DNA of 64,000 nt from Buttiauxella brennerae ATCC 51605 (GTDB taxonomy: Bacteria > Pseudomonadota > Gammaproteobacteria > Enterobacterales > Enterobacteriaceae). The notes beneath the pieces were generated by a model. The model searched no databases, had not been told where the DNA came from, and saw only the letters and a program-made list of their open reading frames with translations. This document shows positions 1 to 9,556 of the stretch, piece after piece. The translations under genes and the position numbers were made by a program. The stretch covers positions 1 to 64,000 of the forward strand of contig NZ_LXER01000023.1 in the NCBI RefSeq assembly GCF_001654925.1, in the 5' to 3' direction. Each line of letters opens with the position of its first letter. Position 1 is the first letter of the stretch.

Positions 1-95
1 TGAAGCTGACAAGTATAAAATTCAAAAAACCTATCGTTCGTTCATTTTTCAATCAAAACACAAGCAAGAAAGACAATATCGCCTGGCTTTTAAAC

Positions 96-126
96 AAAAA
101 CGAGCCCCGAAGGGCTCGTTTTATCT
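96..126 (-). terminator. Intrinsic terminator of clpB
   Basis: A GC-rich stem (cgagccc / gggctcg) with a short loop is flanked by A-rich and T-rich tracts, so it can work in both directions. It lies just past the clpB stop codon and should end the clpB transcript. The 95 bases before it hold no gene that I can see. Confidence 0.85.
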
Positions 127-136
127 TTTTTGTGAC

Positions 137-2710
137 TTACTGCACTGCCACAATATGATTGTCTTTTACTTCCAGATGAACGGCTTTCCCTGGAATCAGC
201 TCGCCTGAAAGGATTTGCTGAGCCAGTGGGTTCTCTATTTGCTGCTGGATAGCGCGTTTCAACGGTCTTGCACCATATACCGGGTCGTAACCATTCTCGC
301 TAAGCAGCTTCAAGGCATCTTCAGAGATAGTGACTTCATAGCCACGATCTTCAAGGCGCTTATACAAGCGCTGCAACTGAATCTGCGCAATAGAAGCAAT
401 GTGTTTCTCACCCAGTGGGTGGAATACCACGACTTCATCTATACGGTTAACGAACTCTGGGCGGAAGTTCTGACTCACAACACCAAGAATCAGATCCTTC
501 ATATGGCCATAGTCCAGCTCGCCGAAGCGCTCCTGAATTAAGTCAGAACCCAGGTTAGACGTCATAATCACCACCGTATTACGGAAGTCGACCGTTCTAC
601 CCTGCCCGTCAGTTAAGCGTCCATCATCCAACACCTGCAATAAGATGTTGAACACATCCGGGTGCGCCTTCTCTACTTCATCCAACAAAATGACAGAGTA
701 AGGACGGCGGCGAACCGCTTCTGTCAGATAGCCACCTTCTTCATAACCCACATAACCTGGAGGCGCACCGACTAAACGAGAGACTGAGTGTTTTTCCATA
801 AACTCAGACATATCGATACGCACCATCGCGTCGTCGCTATCAAACATAAAGTTTGCCAGCGTTTTACACAGCTCAGTTTTACCCACACCGGTTGGCCCAA
901 GGAACAGGAACGAACCAATCGGACGGTTCGGGTCAGACAAACCAGCACGGCTACGACGAATAGCGTTCGATACCGCTTCTACAGCTTCATTCTGCCCGAT
1001 GACACGAGTATGAAGTTGTTGTTCCATCCGCAGCAGTTTGTCGCGTTCACCTTCGAGCATGCGAGCCACAGGAATACCTGTCCAGCGCGCAAGCACTTCT
1101 GCGATTTCTGCGTCAGTAACTTTGTTACGCAGCAGTCGCATGGTTTTACCTTCACTTTGAGTTGCCGCTTCAAGCTGCTTCTCAAGTTCAGGTATCTTCC
1201 CGTATTGCAGTTCAGACATGCGAGCCAGGTCCCCTACGCGGCGGGCCTGTTCAATCGCTATTTTTGCCTGTTCCAGCTCAGCCTTAATCGTCTGGGTGCC
1301 AGAAAGTGATGCCTTCTCAGCTTTCCACTCTTCTTCCAGCACTGAATACTCGCGCTCTTTCTGCCCTAACTCGTCTTCAAGCATACTCAACCGTTTCAGG
1401 CTGGCTTCGTCAGACTCTTTCTTCAACGCCTGCTGTTCCAGTTTGAGCTGGATGATACGGCGGTCAAGACGGTCGAGCTCTTCAGGTTTCGAGTCAATCT
1501 GCATACGAATGCTGGAAGCAGCTTCATCTATAAGGTCGATGGCTTTATCCGGCAACTGACGATCGGCGATGTAGCGATGCGATAAAGTCGCCGCCGCAAC
1601 AATGGCCGGGTCAGTAATCTGCACATGGTGGTGCAGCTCGTAGCGCTCTTTCAACCCACGCAAAATTGCGATGGTGTCTTCAACAGAAGGTTCAGCAACG
1701 AACACTTTCTGGAAACGACGCTCAAGCGCGGCATCCTTTTCTATATACTGACGATATTCATCAAGTGTTGTCGCGCCGACGCAGTGCAACTCACCGCGAG
1801 CCAGTGCAGGCTTAAGCATGTTACCGGCATCCATTGCACCATCGGCTTTACCTGCTCCAACCATAGTGTGCAACTCGTCAATAAACAGAATGACGTTACC
1901 TTCCTGTTTGGAAAGGTCGTTCAATACACCTTTAAGGCGCTCTTCAAATTCACCGCGATATTTTGCACCCGCTACCAGCGAGCCCATATCCAGTGCTAAT
2001 ACCCGACGGCCCTTCAGCCCTTCCGGTACTTCACCATTAATGATGCGCTGTGCCAGGCCTTCAACAATCGCGGTTTTACCCACGCCTGGTTCACCGATCA
2101 GTACCGGGTTGTTTTTGGTACGCCGTTGCAATACCTGGATAGTGCGACGAATTTCTTCATCACGGCCGATTACTGGGTCGAGCTTGCCAAGTTCGGCACG
2201 CTCAGTCAGATCGACGGTATATTTTTTCAATGCCTGACGTTGGTCTTCGGCACCCTGGTCGTTCACGTTTTCGCCTCCACGCATTTGATCAATTGCTGCT
2301 GTCACATTTGCCGTGGTAGCACCTGCTGATTTCAGTAAATCAGTTAATGTTCCGCGCGATTCAAGTGCTGCCAGAACAAATAACTCTGACGAAATAAAGT
2401 TGTCATTTCGTTTTTGCGCCAGTTTGTCACACAGGTTTAAAGCACGGACTAAGTCCTGCGAAGGCTGAACGTCTCCGCCCGTTCCTTCAACTTGTGGTAA
2501 ACGGCTTAAGGCTTGCTCAATTTCAGTACGCAGTTTCCCGGCATTGACACCAGCAGAGGTCAGTAAAGGGCGTACAGATCCGCCTTCCTGATTGAGCAGT
2601 GCGCTCATCAAGTGAAGGGGTTCGATAAATTGGTTGTCGTGCCCGAGAGCTAAAGATTGGGCATCGGCGAGAGCAAGCTGGAATTTATTAGTAAGACGAT
2701 CCAGACGCAT
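137..2710 (-). CDS. clpB: ClpB disaggregase (Hsp100 AAA+ ATPase)
   Basis: ClpB is the hexameric cytosolic ATPase that, with DnaK/DnaJ/GrpE, pulls proteins out of aggregates after heat shock. The 857-residue protein has the N-terminal double Clp-N domain (about 1-145), a first AAA module with Walker A GEPGVGKT near 206, a coiled-coil middle domain (about 410-525) and a second AAA module with Walker A GPTGVGKT near 605, the length of the Escherichia protein. The start chosen is the second in-frame ATG: the upstream ATG lies in the sequence ATGGGAGGAGTT, where GGAGGAG is the ribosome binding site of the true start. A heat-shock promoter lies upstream. An internal GTG at codon 149 with its own GGAGG is kept (listed separately). 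Confidence 0.97.
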   Translation of the reverse strand: MRLDRLTNKFQLALADAQSLALGHDNQFIEPLHLMSALLNQEGGSVRPLLTSAGVNAGKLRTEIEQALSRLPQVEGTGGDVQPSQDLVRALNLCDKLAQKRNDNFISSELFVLAALESRGTLTDLLKSAGATTANVTAAIDQMRGGENVNDQGAEDQRQALKKYTVDLTERAELGKLDPVIGRDEEIRRTIQVLQRRTKNNPVLIGEPGVGKTAIVEGLAQRIINGEVPEGLKGRRVLALDMGSLVAGAKYRGEFEERLKGVLNDLSKQEGNVILFIDELHTMVGAGKADGAMDAGNMLKPALARGELHCVGATTLDEYRQYIEKDAALERRFQKVFVAEPSVEDTIAILRGLKERYELHHHVQITDPAIVAAATLSHRYIADRQLPDKAIDLIDEAASSIRMQIDSKPEELDRLDRRIIQLKLEQQALKKESDEASLKRLSMLEDELGQKEREYSVLEEEWKAEKASLSGTQTIKAELEQAKIAIEQARRVGDLARMSELQYGKIPELEKQLEAATQSEGKTMRLLRNKVTDAEIAEVLARWTGIPVARMLEGERDKLLRMEQQLHTRVIGQNEAVEAVSNAIRRSRAGLSDPNRPIGSFLFLGPTGVGKTELCKTLANFMFDSDDAMVRIDMSEFMEKHSVSRLVGAPPGYVGYEEGGYLTEAVRRRPYSVILLDEVEKAHPDVFNILLQVLDDGRLTDGQGRTVDFRNTVVIMTSNLGSDLIQERFGELDYGHMKDLILGVVSQNFRPEFVNRIDEVVVFHPLGEKHIASIAQIQLQRLYKRLEDRGYEVTISEDALKLLSENGYDPVYGARPLKRAIQQQIENPLAQQILSGELIPGKAVHLEVKDNHIVAVQ
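2264..2278 (-). promoter_or_regulatory. Internal translation start of short ClpB
   Basis: Codon 149 of clpB is GTG (2266-2264), preceded after 7 bases by GGAGG (2278-2274). In Escherichia coli an internal start at this same valine makes a shorter ClpB lacking the N domain, so the dual-start arrangement appears conserved here. The sites are seen directly; use of the start is inferred from the known family. Confidence 0.75.
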
Positions 2711-2752
2711 AACTCCTCCCATATACAGGTCAAATTTGCTACTGGAGATTAA

Positions 2753-2778
2753 ATGAGGTCATCCCTCAATTATTCAAG
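2753..2778 (-). promoter_or_regulatory. Sigma-32 heat-shock promoter of clpB
   Basis: On the minus strand CTTGAA is followed after 14 bases by CCTCATTTA, close to the RpoH consensus CTTGAA-N13/14-CCCCAT. It sits about 40 bases upstream of the clpB start and matches the known heat-shock control of this gene. Confidence 0.85.
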
Positions 2779-2840
2779 GTTAATGACCTGAAATATTTGA
2801 AGCGTTAATTACCCGCACTGGATCGTCTTGATTCAATAGG

Positions 2841-3572
2841 TTATATCAGCCATATAAAACTTGCCATACGGCCTGTTGTTCTGTCGCGTCGATACGAGAA
2901 AAAATCACCCGTTTCGCTGTAGGTACAACGATCACCACCATAAACATGGTTAATGCCTACAGCAGACAAACGCTGACGTGCAAGCGTGTAGATGTCAGCG
3001 ATATATTTTTCCCCTGACGGGAGAAATGCGCTATCTGCCTGAATATCTTTAGCCATGAACGCTTCACGCACTTCAGGGCCAACTTCAAATGCTTCAGGGC
3101 CGATAGCCGGGCCAAGCCACGCAATGATGTTTTCTGGTGCATCGTTAAAACATGCGACCGTCTCTTCAAGAACACCTTCGCACAGGCCACGCCATCCAGC
3201 ATGAGCCGCCGCAACTTCCGTTCCGGCCTTATTACAGAATAGCACTGGTAGGCAATCTGCTGTCATTACTGCACAAACTGTTCCCGGCGTTGAACTGTAA
3301 GAAGCATCAGCGCGTTTAGACAGATATGGCCCGCCGGCGAGTTTCAACACTTCTTTGCCGTGTACCTGCTCTAACCAAATGGGTTTCGAGGGCAACGACG
3401 CAGCCGCGTAGAAAAGGCGACGGTTTTCTTCGACATCATCCAGATTATCACCGCAGTGAGCGCCCAGATTAAGCGAGTCGTAAGGCGGCTGACTCACACC
3501 ACCAATACGTGTCGAACTGCAAGCGGCAACGCCTTTCGGGAGTGGCCATTGCGGGACGATCAGTTTGCTCAT
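2841..3572 (-). CDS. pgeF: Peptidoglycan editing factor PgeF (YfiH, laccase-domain)
   Basis: PgeF belongs to the Cu-oxidase_4/laccase-domain family; in E. coli it prevents incorrect L-Ser incorporation into peptidoglycan stem peptides, and relatives act as purine nucleoside phosphorylase/adenosine deaminase. The 243-residue protein shows the family signatures TADCLPVLFCN and AAAHAGWRGLCEG with the conserved Cys/His that form the metal site, and GPAIGPEAFEVG. Its ATG overlaps the TGA of rluD (ATGA), so it is translationally coupled to rluD in a rluD-pgeF operon that reads towards clpB. The length is normal and nothing is missing. Confidence 0.95.
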   Translation of the reverse strand: MSKLIVPQWPLPKGVAACSSTRIGGVSQPPYDSLNLGAHCGDNLDDVEENRRLFYAAASLPSKPIWLEQVHGKEVLKLAGGPYLSKRADASYSSTPGTVCAVMTADCLPVLFCNKAGTEVAAAHAGWRGLCEGVLEETVACFNDAPENIIAWLGPAIGPEAFEVGPEVREAFMAKDIQADSAFLPSGEKYIADIYTLARQRLSAVGINHVYGGDRCTYSETGDFFSYRRDRTTGRMASFIWLI

Positions 3573-4549
3573 AGCCAGTCCAGTTGATCCTTATGGATTT
3601 CTGTATCAGCACGCAATGCTTCAATCAGTTCAACCATATCCTGAGGAATCGGCGCATGCCACTCCATCAACATACCGCTAATCGGATGATGAAGACGCAG
3701 CATGGTTGCATGCAGAGCCTGGCGGTCAAACTTACGCAGTACGCTGACGAACTCTTCCGACGCGCCTTTCGGCGGACGTGGACGGCCACCATAGAGCTGA
3801 TCGCCAACCAATGGATGAGTGATGTGCGCCATATGAACACGAATCTGGTGAGTACGGCCCGTTTCCAGACGCAGACGCAGACGCGTATGCACACGGAAAT
3901 GTTCCATGATTCGATAATGCGTCACCGCAGGTTTACCCATCGGATGCACGGCCATATGAGTACGCTTGGTCGAATGTCGACTGATTGGCTCTTCTACAGT
4001 GCCGCCAGCCGTCATGTGGCCAATTGCGACCGCTTCATATTCACGTGTAATTTCACGTAATTGCAAAGCCTCAACCAGGTGAGTTTGCGCAGGAACGGTT
4101 TTTGCCACTACCATCAAACCAGTCGTGTCTTTATCCAGGCGGTGAACAATGCCTGCACGTGGAACATCGGCAATCGGCGGATAGTAATGCAGCAGCGCAT
4201 TCAGTACGGTCCCATCAGGGTTACCCGCACCAGGATGCACAACGAAATCACGCGGTTTGTTAATCACCAAAATATCGTCATCTTCATAAACGATATTAAG
4301 CGGGATATCTTGTGGTTCCCAGCGCACATCCTCTTCGATTTCCGCATTGATAGTGACAGCTTCGCCACCCAATACTTTTTCTTTTGGTTTGTCGCTAATA
4401 TTGCCATTGACCAGCACGCGCCGGTCAAGAATCCATTCTTTTATACGAGATCTTGAATAATCCGGGAACAATTCGGCCAAAGCTTGATCTAAGCGTTGAC
4501 CGAGTTGAGATTCGGACACTGTTGCGGTGAGTTGTACTAGTTGTGCCAT
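3569..4549 (-). CDS. rluD: 23S rRNA pseudouridine(1911/1915/1917) synthase RluD
   Basis: RluD converts three uridines in helix 69 of 23S rRNA to pseudouridine, a late step of 50S assembly. The 326-residue protein has an N-terminal S4 RNA-binding domain (about 17-75) and the RluA-type catalytic domain, with the active-site motif HRLDKDTTGLMVVAK containing the catalytic aspartate near 139 and the downstream RTHQIRVH motif. It is divergent from bamD and is the first gene of the rluD-pgeF pair. Length and motifs match the E. coli enzyme; no anomaly seen. Confidence 0.96.
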   Translation of the reverse strand: MAQLVQLTATVSESQLGQRLDQALAELFPDYSRSRIKEWILDRRVLVNGNISDKPKEKVLGGEAVTINAEIEEDVRWEPQDIPLNIVYEDDDILVINKPRDFVVHPGAGNPDGTVLNALLHYYPPIADVPRAGIVHRLDKDTTGLMVVAKTVPAQTHLVEALQLREITREYEAVAIGHMTAGGTVEEPISRHSTKRTHMAVHPMGKPAVTHYRIMEHFRVHTRLRLRLETGRTHQIRVHMAHITHPLVGDQLYGGRPRPPKGASEEFVSVLRKFDRQALHATMLRLHHPISGMLMEWHAPIPQDMVELIEALRADTEIHKDQLDWL

Positions 4550-4679
4550 AGACAGCTTCTTCGTTAACGTTGGGTTTTACGGCAATGCCGTTTAATATAG
4601 TGTGCTATTGTAGCTGGTCTTTATCGGGAGCTGGAACAGAGAGCCTCCCGGATAACATTCTGAGGAAAGTCAAAACGTC

Positions 4680-5417
4680 ATGACGCGTATGAAATATCTG
4701 GTGGCAGCAGCCACGTTGAGCCTGGCTTTGGCTGGTTGCTCCAGTTCCAAGGATGAGGTTCCTGATAGTCCACCTTCTGAGATCTATGCGACTGCGCAGC
4801 AAAAGTTGCAGGACGGTAACTTTAAAGCGGCGATAACGCAACTGGAAGCGCTGGATAACCGTTATCCGTTCGGGCCTTACTCGCAACAAGTGCAGTTAGA
4901 TCTTATTTATGCTTACTATAAGAACGCTGATTTGCCATTGGCTCAGGCAGCGATTGACCGCTTTATGCGCCTTAATCCTACCCATCCAAACATTGACTAC
5001 GTACTTTACATGCGCGGTCTGACGGATATGGCGTTAGATGATAGCGCATTACAAGGTTTCTTTGGCGTAGATCGTTCAGACCGGGATCCGGCGCATGCGC
5101 GCGATGCATTCAGAGATTTCTCTAAGCTGGTTCGTGGTTATCCGAACAGCCAGTATGTCACCGATGCCACCAAGCGTCTGGTGTTCCTGAAAGATCGTTT
5201 AGCGAAATATGAGCTTTCCGTGGCGCAATACTACACTAAACGCGGCGCGTGGGTTGCAGTAGTTAACCGTGTCGAAGGAATGTTGCGTGATTTCCCTGAT
5301 ACTCAAGCCACTCGTGATGGCCTGAAGCTGATGGAAAATGCCTACCGTGAAATGCAAATGCCAGCTCAAGCTGAAAAAGTTGCAAAAATTATCGCGGCCA
5401 ACGGCAGCAATACCTGA
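4680..5417 (+). CDS. bamD: Outer membrane assembly lipoprotein BamD
   Basis: BamD (formerly YfiO) is the essential lipoprotein of the BAM complex that folds beta-barrel proteins into the outer membrane. The 245-residue protein begins with a lipoprotein signal peptide ending in the lipobox LALAGC (Cys20), then the tandem TPR-like helices of the family, with the signatures [10 protein letters not shown] and YPFGPYSQQ. Ser at +2 after the cysteine fits export to the outer membrane. It is divergent from rluD and is followed by a strong terminator, so it is probably monocistronic. With bamE further on, two BAM lipoproteins lie in this window. Confidence 0.97.
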   Translation: MTRMKYLVAAATLSLALAGCSSSKDEVPDSPPSEIYATAQQKLQDGNFKAAITQLEALDNRYPFGPYSQQVQLDLIYAYYKNADLPLAQAAIDRFMRLNPTHPNIDYVLYMRGLTDMALDDSALQGFFGVDRSDRDPAHARDAFRDFSKLVRGYPNSQYVTDATKRLVFLKDRLAKYELSVAQYYTKRGAWVAVVNRVEGMLRDFPDTQATRDGLKLMENAYREMQMPAQAEKVAKIIAANGSNT

Positions 5418-5436
5418 CAGACCGAATTGCAAAACA

Positions 5437-5466
5437 AAATGGCAGCCAATTGGCTGCCATTTTTAT
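5437..5466 (+). terminator. Terminator of bamD
   Basis: A perfect stem atggcagcca / tggctgccat is followed by TTTTTATT, 20 bases after the bamD stop codon. Confidence 0.9.
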
Positions 5467-5609
5467 TGCCTGAAACGCGAAACTGAAACGGTTTAGCGTC
5501 AGGTCATCCAATCAAATATGGACGCTATTCCCCGGTTCCACAAGCATTAAAAACAGAGATCCTGTCCTGCCTCACAAAAAGGGTTTACTGACAAAAAGTG
5601 ACAAAATAA

Positions 5610-5651
5610 TGTGACTTAAATCACACATTTTGACATTCAGAAAGGTATGCT
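5610..5651 (+). promoter_or_regulatory. CRP-dependent (class II) promoter of raiA
   Basis: TGTGA-CTTAAA-TCACA (5610-5625) is a perfect CRP half-site pair. A -10 element TATGCT lies at 5646-5651 and no good -35 sits at the right distance, which places the CRP site centre near -41.5 of a start around 5659, the class II geometry. This fits cAMP/CRP activation of the hibernation factor as cells leave growth on good carbon sources. The regulation is inferred from spacing. Confidence 0.75.
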
Positions 5652-5687
5652 GGAGTTACCAAGACGGGAATGACAAGAGGTAACTTT

Positions 5688-6026
5688 ATGACAATGAACA
5701 TTACCAGCAAGCAAATGGAAATCACCCCAGCTATTCGTCAGCACGTCGCAGACCGTCTAACTAAACTGGACAAGTGGCAAACACATTTAATTAACCCACA
5801 CATTGTTTTGTCCAAAGAGCCGAAAGGTTTCGTGGCAGATGCCACCATTAATACGCCAAATGGCCAGCTCGTAGCGAGCGCCAAACACGATGATATGTAT
5901 ACGGCTATCAACGATTTGATCAACAAACTGGAGCGGCAGTTGAATAAAGTGCAACACAAGGGTGAAGCGCGTCGCACAGCAGGCTCAGTGAAAGACGTTG
6001 CTATCGCGGAAGTTGAAGAAGAGTAA
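5688..6026 (+). CDS. raiA: Ribosome-associated inhibitor RaiA (YfiA, pY)
   Basis: RaiA binds the 30S A and P sites in stationary phase and cold shock, blocks translation and favours inactive 70S monomers over 100S dimers. The 112-residue protein is the short-HPF type: it starts [20 protein letters not shown], holds the beta-alpha-beta-beta-beta-alpha core with the NTPNG and [18 protein letters not shown] basic segments, and ends in an acidic EVEEE tail. The start was set at the ATG 8 bases after AAGAGG rather than at the upstream in-frame ATG. A CRP-type promoter precedes it and a terminator follows, so it is monocistronic. Confidence 0.96.
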   Translation: MTMNITSKQMEITPAIRQHVADRLTKLDKWQTHLINPHIVLSKEPKGFVADATINTPNGQLVASAKHDDMYTAINDLINKLERQLNKVQHKGEARRTAGSVKDVAIAEVEEE

Positions 6027-6051
6027 TCAATTTAGCCTTATCAACCATAAC

Positions 6052-6077
6052 AACGCGCCTCCGGGCGCGTTTTTTAT
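6052..6077 (+). terminator. Terminator of raiA
   Basis: Stem aacgcgcc / gggcgcgtt followed by a T run (6070-6075), shortly after the raiA stop. The T run merges into the -35 region of the pheL promoter. Confidence 0.85.
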
Positions 6078-6106
6078 TGACAGAGCGAAAACAGACCGGG
6101 TACCTT
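6077..6106 (+). promoter_or_regulatory. Promoter of pheL-pheA
   Basis: TTGACA at 6077-6082 is a consensus -35; TACCTT at 6101-6106, 18 bases on, is the likely -10. The leader peptide start follows 28 bases later, as in the E. coli pheA leader. Confidence 0.7.
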
Positions 6107-6133
6107 ACTTGTCTGACTTATCAGGAATTGACC

Positions 6134-6181
6134 ATGAATTTATTTCCGTTTTTCTTCGCATTCTTTTTTACCTTCCCCTGA
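6134..6181 (+). CDS. pheL: pheA operon leader peptide
   Basis: A 15-residue peptide [15 protein letters not shown] with eight phenylalanine codons, starting at ATG 6134 and stopping at TGA 6179-6181. It is the sensor of attenuation control: when charged tRNA-Phe is scarce the ribosome stalls on the Phe codons and the downstream antiterminator forms. The E. coli peptide, as I recall it, differs in the first residues and has seven Phe. It is too short for standard gene finders but position, composition and downstream RNA structures make it certain. Confidence 0.93.
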   Translation: MNLFPFFFAFFFTFP

Positions 6182-6258
6182 ATGGGAGGCAATTCGTCGT
6201 GTGATAAAGAATGCGAAGACGAACAAACAAGCCTCCCGAAACCCGGGAGGCTTTTTTT
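6153..6258 (+). promoter_or_regulatory. pheA transcription attenuator
   Basis: Three alternative structures are visible. Segment 6153-6166 (inside pheL) pairs with 6206-6219 (tcttcgcattcttt / aaagaatgcgaaga). The antiterminator pairs 6184-6198 (gggaggcaattcgtc) with 6218-6237 (gacgaacaaacaagcctccc). The terminator is 6231-6251 (gcctcccg / cgggaggc) followed by seven T. A ribosome stalled in the Phe codons masks the first segment, which frees the antiterminator; otherwise the terminator forms. Confidence 0.9.
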
Positions 6259-6281
6259 ATGGATTTCGAAAAGGTAGCGAT

Positions 6282-7442
6282 ATGAGTGAGACAAACCCAT
6301 TGCTGGCACTGCGCGATAAAATCAGCGCCCTGGATGTAAAACTGCTGGCACTGCTGGCAGAGCGTCGCTTATTAGCTGTAGAAGTAGGCAAAGCGAAACT
6401 TGCCACTCACCGCCCGGTGCGCGATATCGACCGCGAGAGGGATTTACTGGAGCGCCTGATTACTCTGGGCAAAACACATAACCTGGACGCGCATTACATC
6501 ACTCGCCTGTTCCAGCTAATCATTGAAGACTCCGTCCTGACGCAGCAAACGCTCCTGCAGCAACATCTGAATAAAACGAACCCGCAGTCAGCACGAATTG
6601 CATTCCTCGGCCCAAAAGGTTCTTACTCGCACCTGGCTGCCCGCCAGTATGCAGCACGCCATTTTGAACAGTTTATTGAAAGTGGCTGTGCCAAATTCCA
6701 TGACATTTTCAACCAAGTTGAAACCGGCCAAGCCGATTATGCCGTCGTACCGCTAGAGAACACCAGTTCTGGCGCAATCAACGATGTCTACGATTTGCTG
6801 CAACACACCAGTTTGTCCATCGTGGCTGAAATGACTGTTCCTATCGACCATTGCGTATTGGTCAATGGAACTACCGACTTAGACATGATTCAAACGGTCT
6901 ATAGCCACCCGCAACCTTTCCAGCAATGTAGCCAGTTCATCAACCGCTACCCGAACTGGAAAATTGAGTATTGCGAAAGTACTTCTGCGGCAATGGAAAA
7001 AGTCGCACAGGCAAAATCACCGCATGTTGCAGCGCTTGGCAGCGAAGCCGGCGGGGCCTTGTATGGCCTACAAGTACTGGAGCGCAACCTTGCGAACCAG
7101 GTGCAAAATATCACCCGTTTCATCGTACTGGCGCGCAAATCTGTTGAAGTGACCGACCAGGTTCCGGCGAAAACCACCCTGCTGATGGCAACAGGCCAAC
7201 AAGCCGGTGCGCTGGTAGAAGCACTTCTGGTTCTACGTAATCACAATTTGATTATGACAAAACTGGAATCACGGCCAATAAACGGCAACCCGTGGGAAGA
7301 GATGTTTTATCTGGATGTTCAGGCGAACCTGAACGATGAAGCGATGGGAAAAGCACTGCGCGAGCTGGGCGAAATCACCCGTTCGATGAAAGTGCTGGGC
7401 TGTTACCCAAGCGAGAATGTGGTGCCTGTCGATCCGGTATAA
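6282..7442 (+). CDS. pheA: Chorismate mutase / prephenate dehydratase (P-protein)
   Basis: PheA converts chorismate to prephenate and on to phenylpyruvate, the committed branch to phenylalanine. The 386-residue protein has an AroQ chorismate mutase domain (about 1-90), a prephenate dehydratase domain (about 105-285, with [11 protein letters not shown]) and a C-terminal ACT regulatory domain with [14 protein letters not shown] and [17 protein letters not shown], the latter binding Phe for feedback inhibition. The start is the ATG 27 bases past the attenuator hairpin, giving the same N-terminus as E. coli. It is controlled by the pheL attenuator upstream. Confidence 0.97.
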   Translation: MSETNPLLALRDKISALDVKLLALLAERRLLAVEVGKAKLATHRPVRDIDRERDLLERLITLGKTHNLDAHYITRLFQLIIEDSVLTQQTLLQQHLNKTNPQSARIAFLGPKGSYSHLAARQYAARHFEQFIESGCAKFHDIFNQVETGQADYAVVPLENTSSGAINDVYDLLQHTSLSIVAEMTVPIDHCVLVNGTTDLDMIQTVYSHPQPFQQCSQFINRYPNWKIEYCESTSAAMEKVAQAKSPHVAALGSEAGGALYGLQVLERNLANQVQNITRFIVLARKSVEVTDQVPAKTTLLMATGQQAGALVEALLVLRNHNLIMTKLESRPINGNPWEEMFYLDVQANLNDEAMGKALRELGEITRSMKVLGCYPSENVVPVDPV

Positions 7443-7449
7443 CACGGGT

Positions 7450-7476
7450 AGTAAGCCAGCACTATGCTGGCTTACT
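7450..7476 (+). terminator. Hairpin between convergent pheA and the SMP-30 gene
   Basis: A perfect 12-base-pair stem agtaagccagca / tgctggcttact with a 3-base loop lies 8 bases after the pheA stop and overlaps the stop of the opposite gene. There is no strong T tract on either side, so it may act as a weak or Rho-assisted terminator for both. Confidence 0.6.
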
Positions 7477-8347
7477 AAATCTGTTTAAATTTAAGCTTTG
7501 GCAGCCCTGCGACGGCAACTTCAAGCGTAAAAATCGCGCCAGAAAGCGGCCTTTCTGCAATTTCTGCATCGCCCATATTTTCCCGCGTGGTCGTGATAAA
7601 CAACGTTTTCATATCATCGCCACCGAAACAGACCATCGTCGGGCAGCGTACCGGTAACTGATACTCTTCCAGTAGATCTCCCGTTGGCGATAAACGAGCA
7701 ATACGGTAGCCATCAAATAGCGCCGTCCAGTAGCCACCTTGTTCATCAATTGCTGCTCCGTCTGGAATCCCCTGCCCTGGCTCAAAACGTTTAAAGACCT
7801 CACGTTTACCCGGCTCACCAAGCTCATCAAGCGGGGTTTTATAAATCACGCGATTCGGCGTATCCGAGTTGTACATCCATTTTTTGTCGGCACTAAACGC
7901 CAGACCATTGGCACCATGAATATCATGCTGAATAACATGCGGAGTCAGATCGTTATCCACGCGGCATAACAATGCCCCGTTGTAATCTCCCGGCCCCCAA
8001 AATGTTCCGGCATAAAAGCGTCCGTCTCTATCCGTTCCACCATCATTAAAACGAGCTAATGCAGGGTTATTGGGGTTGTCACACACTTTACGAGTGATAA
8101 GCCCTGTACGGTTGGTCAGATAAATTCCGCTGCGCAACGCGACAATAAAGCCGCCTGTTTCACACAGCGCAAAACATCCAACTTCTTCTGAAAACTGAAT
8201 CACATCGTGTTTTTTACTGGCGATGTTATAGCGATGCATTTCGTTTTCGAGAATGTCCGTCCAGTAGAGGCAATTTTCCTCAGCACTCCAGGTTGGGCAT
8301 TCAGGTAAGTGACCGGTGTAATCGAACAGAACTTGCGGCTGAGCCAT
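7475..8347 (-). CDS. SMP-30/gluconolactonase/LRE family lactonase
   Basis: The 290-residue protein is a six-bladed beta-propeller of the SMP-30 family, metal-dependent sugar-lactone hydrolases. Seen in it are the N-terminal GHLPECPTWSAEENCLYWTDI (metal-binding Glu), RFNDGGTDRDGRFYAGTF (Asn/Asp metal ligands), GANGLAFSADKKWMYNSDTPNR and IPDGAAIDEQGGYW. The substrate cannot be deduced. The start chosen is the ATG behind AAGGATAG; an upstream in-frame TTG lacks a site. In E. coli pheA and tyrA are direct convergent neighbours, so this gene is an insertion there. The tyrA terminator lies directly upstream, leaving only about 22 bases for a promoter, so its transcription may depend on read-through or a promoter overlapping the terminator. 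Confidence 0.85.
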   Translation of the reverse strand: MAQPQVLFDYTGHLPECPTWSAEENCLYWTDILENEMHRYNIASKKHDVIQFSEEVGCFALCETGGFIVALRSGIYLTNRTGLITRKVCDNPNNPALARFNDGGTDRDGRFYAGTFWGPGDYNGALLCRVDNDLTPHVIQHDIHGANGLAFSADKKWMYNSDTPNRVIYKTPLDELGEPGKREVFKRFEPGQGIPDGAAIDEQGGYWTALFDGYRIARLSPTGDLLEEYQLPVRCPTMVCFGGDDMKTLFITTTRENMGDAEIAERPLSGAIFTLEVAVAGLPKLKFKQI

Positions 8348-8369
8348 TTTTCTATCCTTAATTGCCAAT

Positions 8370-8401
8370 AAAAAAAGCCATTAGGTTTCCCTGATGGCTT
8401 T
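8370..8401 (-). terminator. Terminator of aroF-tyrA
   Basis: On the minus strand the stem agccatcagg / cctaatggct is followed by seven T (8370-8376). It lies between the tyrA stop and the start of the SMP-30 gene. Confidence 0.85.
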
Positions 8402-8423
8402 AGATTATAAGACTATTTTGCGA

Positions 8424-9545
8424 TTACGGTCGGCTATCATTTGCCTGGCGTAATAAAGTACGGCTTTCGCTCTGGAAGCGCTGCGCGTAATCACCAAACC
8501 AGTGTTCAACCTTACGGAAGCTGTCGATGAACGCTTGCTTATCACCATGCTCCAGCAGGCCAATCGCCTCACCAAAACGTTTATAGTAACGTTTGATCAG
8601 GTCCAGGTTGCTCTCGGAAGACATAATAATGTCTGCATAAAGCTGGGGGTCCTGAGCGAATAAGCGCCCGACCATAGCTAGTTCCAGGCGATAAATCGGT
8701 GATGAAAGCGCCAGTAACTGCTCGAGCTGAACATTCTCTTCTGCCAGGTGCAAGCCGTATGCAAAGGTTGCAAAGTGGCGCAGCGCCTGAATAAACGCCA
8801 TGTTCTGATCGTGTTCAACTGCAGTGGAGCGATGTAAACGCGCGCCCCAAACTTGAATCTGTTCCAGGAACCACTGGTAAGCTTCGGGCTGGCGACCGTC
8901 ACAATACACCACAACTTGCTTTGCCAGGCTGCCGCTATCCGGCCCAAACATTGGGTGCAAACCCAGAACAGGGCCATGGTGCGCAGCCAGCATAGCCTGT
9001 AGAGGACCATTTTTAACCGATGCCAGATCAACCAGAATACAGTCATCAGACAAGCGTGGTAACTGAGCGATAACTTGTTCGGTGATGTGAATTGGCACGC
9101 TCACAATCACCATACCCGCATCGGCCATTAGCTCTGGTGCTTTATCCCAGTCCTCTTTTTCAAGAATTCGAACCTGGTAACCGGAAAGTGTGAGCATCTT
9201 TTCAAACAAGCGCCCCATTTGCCCGCCGCCGCCGACGATAACCACCGGGCGCAACGCAGGAAACAGAGTTTTAAAACCTTTATCATTCTCGCTTGAGTAA
9301 GACTCACGCATTACGCGGCGCAATACATCTTCAATGAGATCCGGTGGAACACCCAGTGCTTGTGCTTCTTTGCGGCGCGAAGCCAACATTGCCGCTTCAC
9401 GCTCCGGGACATAAATCGGTAAACCGTACTGGCTTTTGACTTCGCCAACTTCCGCTACCAGTTCAAGGCGGCGTGCCAGTAGCCCCAGCAACGCCTTATC
9501 CACTTCGTCAATTTGATCGCGCAGCGCGGTCAATTCAGCCACCAT
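8424..9545 (-). CDS. tyrA: Chorismate mutase / prephenate dehydrogenase (T-protein)
   Basis: TyrA makes 4-hydroxyphenylpyruvate from chorismate through prephenate, with NAD, in tyrosine synthesis. The 373-residue protein has an AroQ chorismate mutase domain (about 1-90) fused to a Rossmann-fold dehydrogenase with the NAD motif [14 protein letters not shown] near 102 and the histidine-containing segment [12 protein letters not shown] (catalytic His near 197). It lies 11 bases after aroF, forming the TyrR-regulated aroF-tyrA operon. Length and domain order match E. coli. Confidence 0.97.
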   Translation of the reverse strand: MVAELTALRDQIDEVDKALLGLLARRLELVAEVGEVKSQYGLPIYVPEREAAMLASRRKEAQALGVPPDLIEDVLRRVMRESYSSENDKGFKTLFPALRPVVIVGGGGQMGRLFEKMLTLSGYQVRILEKEDWDKAPELMADAGMVIVSVPIHITEQVIAQLPRLSDDCILVDLASVKNGPLQAMLAAHHGPVLGLHPMFGPDSGSLAKQVVVYCDGRQPEAYQWFLEQIQVWGARLHRSTAVEHDQNMAFIQALRHFATFAYGLHLAEENVQLEQLLALSSPIYRLELAMVGRLFAQDPQLYADIIMSSESNLDLIKRYYKRFGEAIGLLEHGDKQAFIDSFRKVEHWFGDYAQRFQSESRTLLRQANDSRP

Positions 9546-9556
9546 AGTAAAACCTC

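Noticed and set aside
1-95. Possible rRNA operon promoter region beyond clpB
   Set aside because: In E. coli rrnG lies there, but these 95 bases show no convincing P1/P2 promoter or rRNA sequence.
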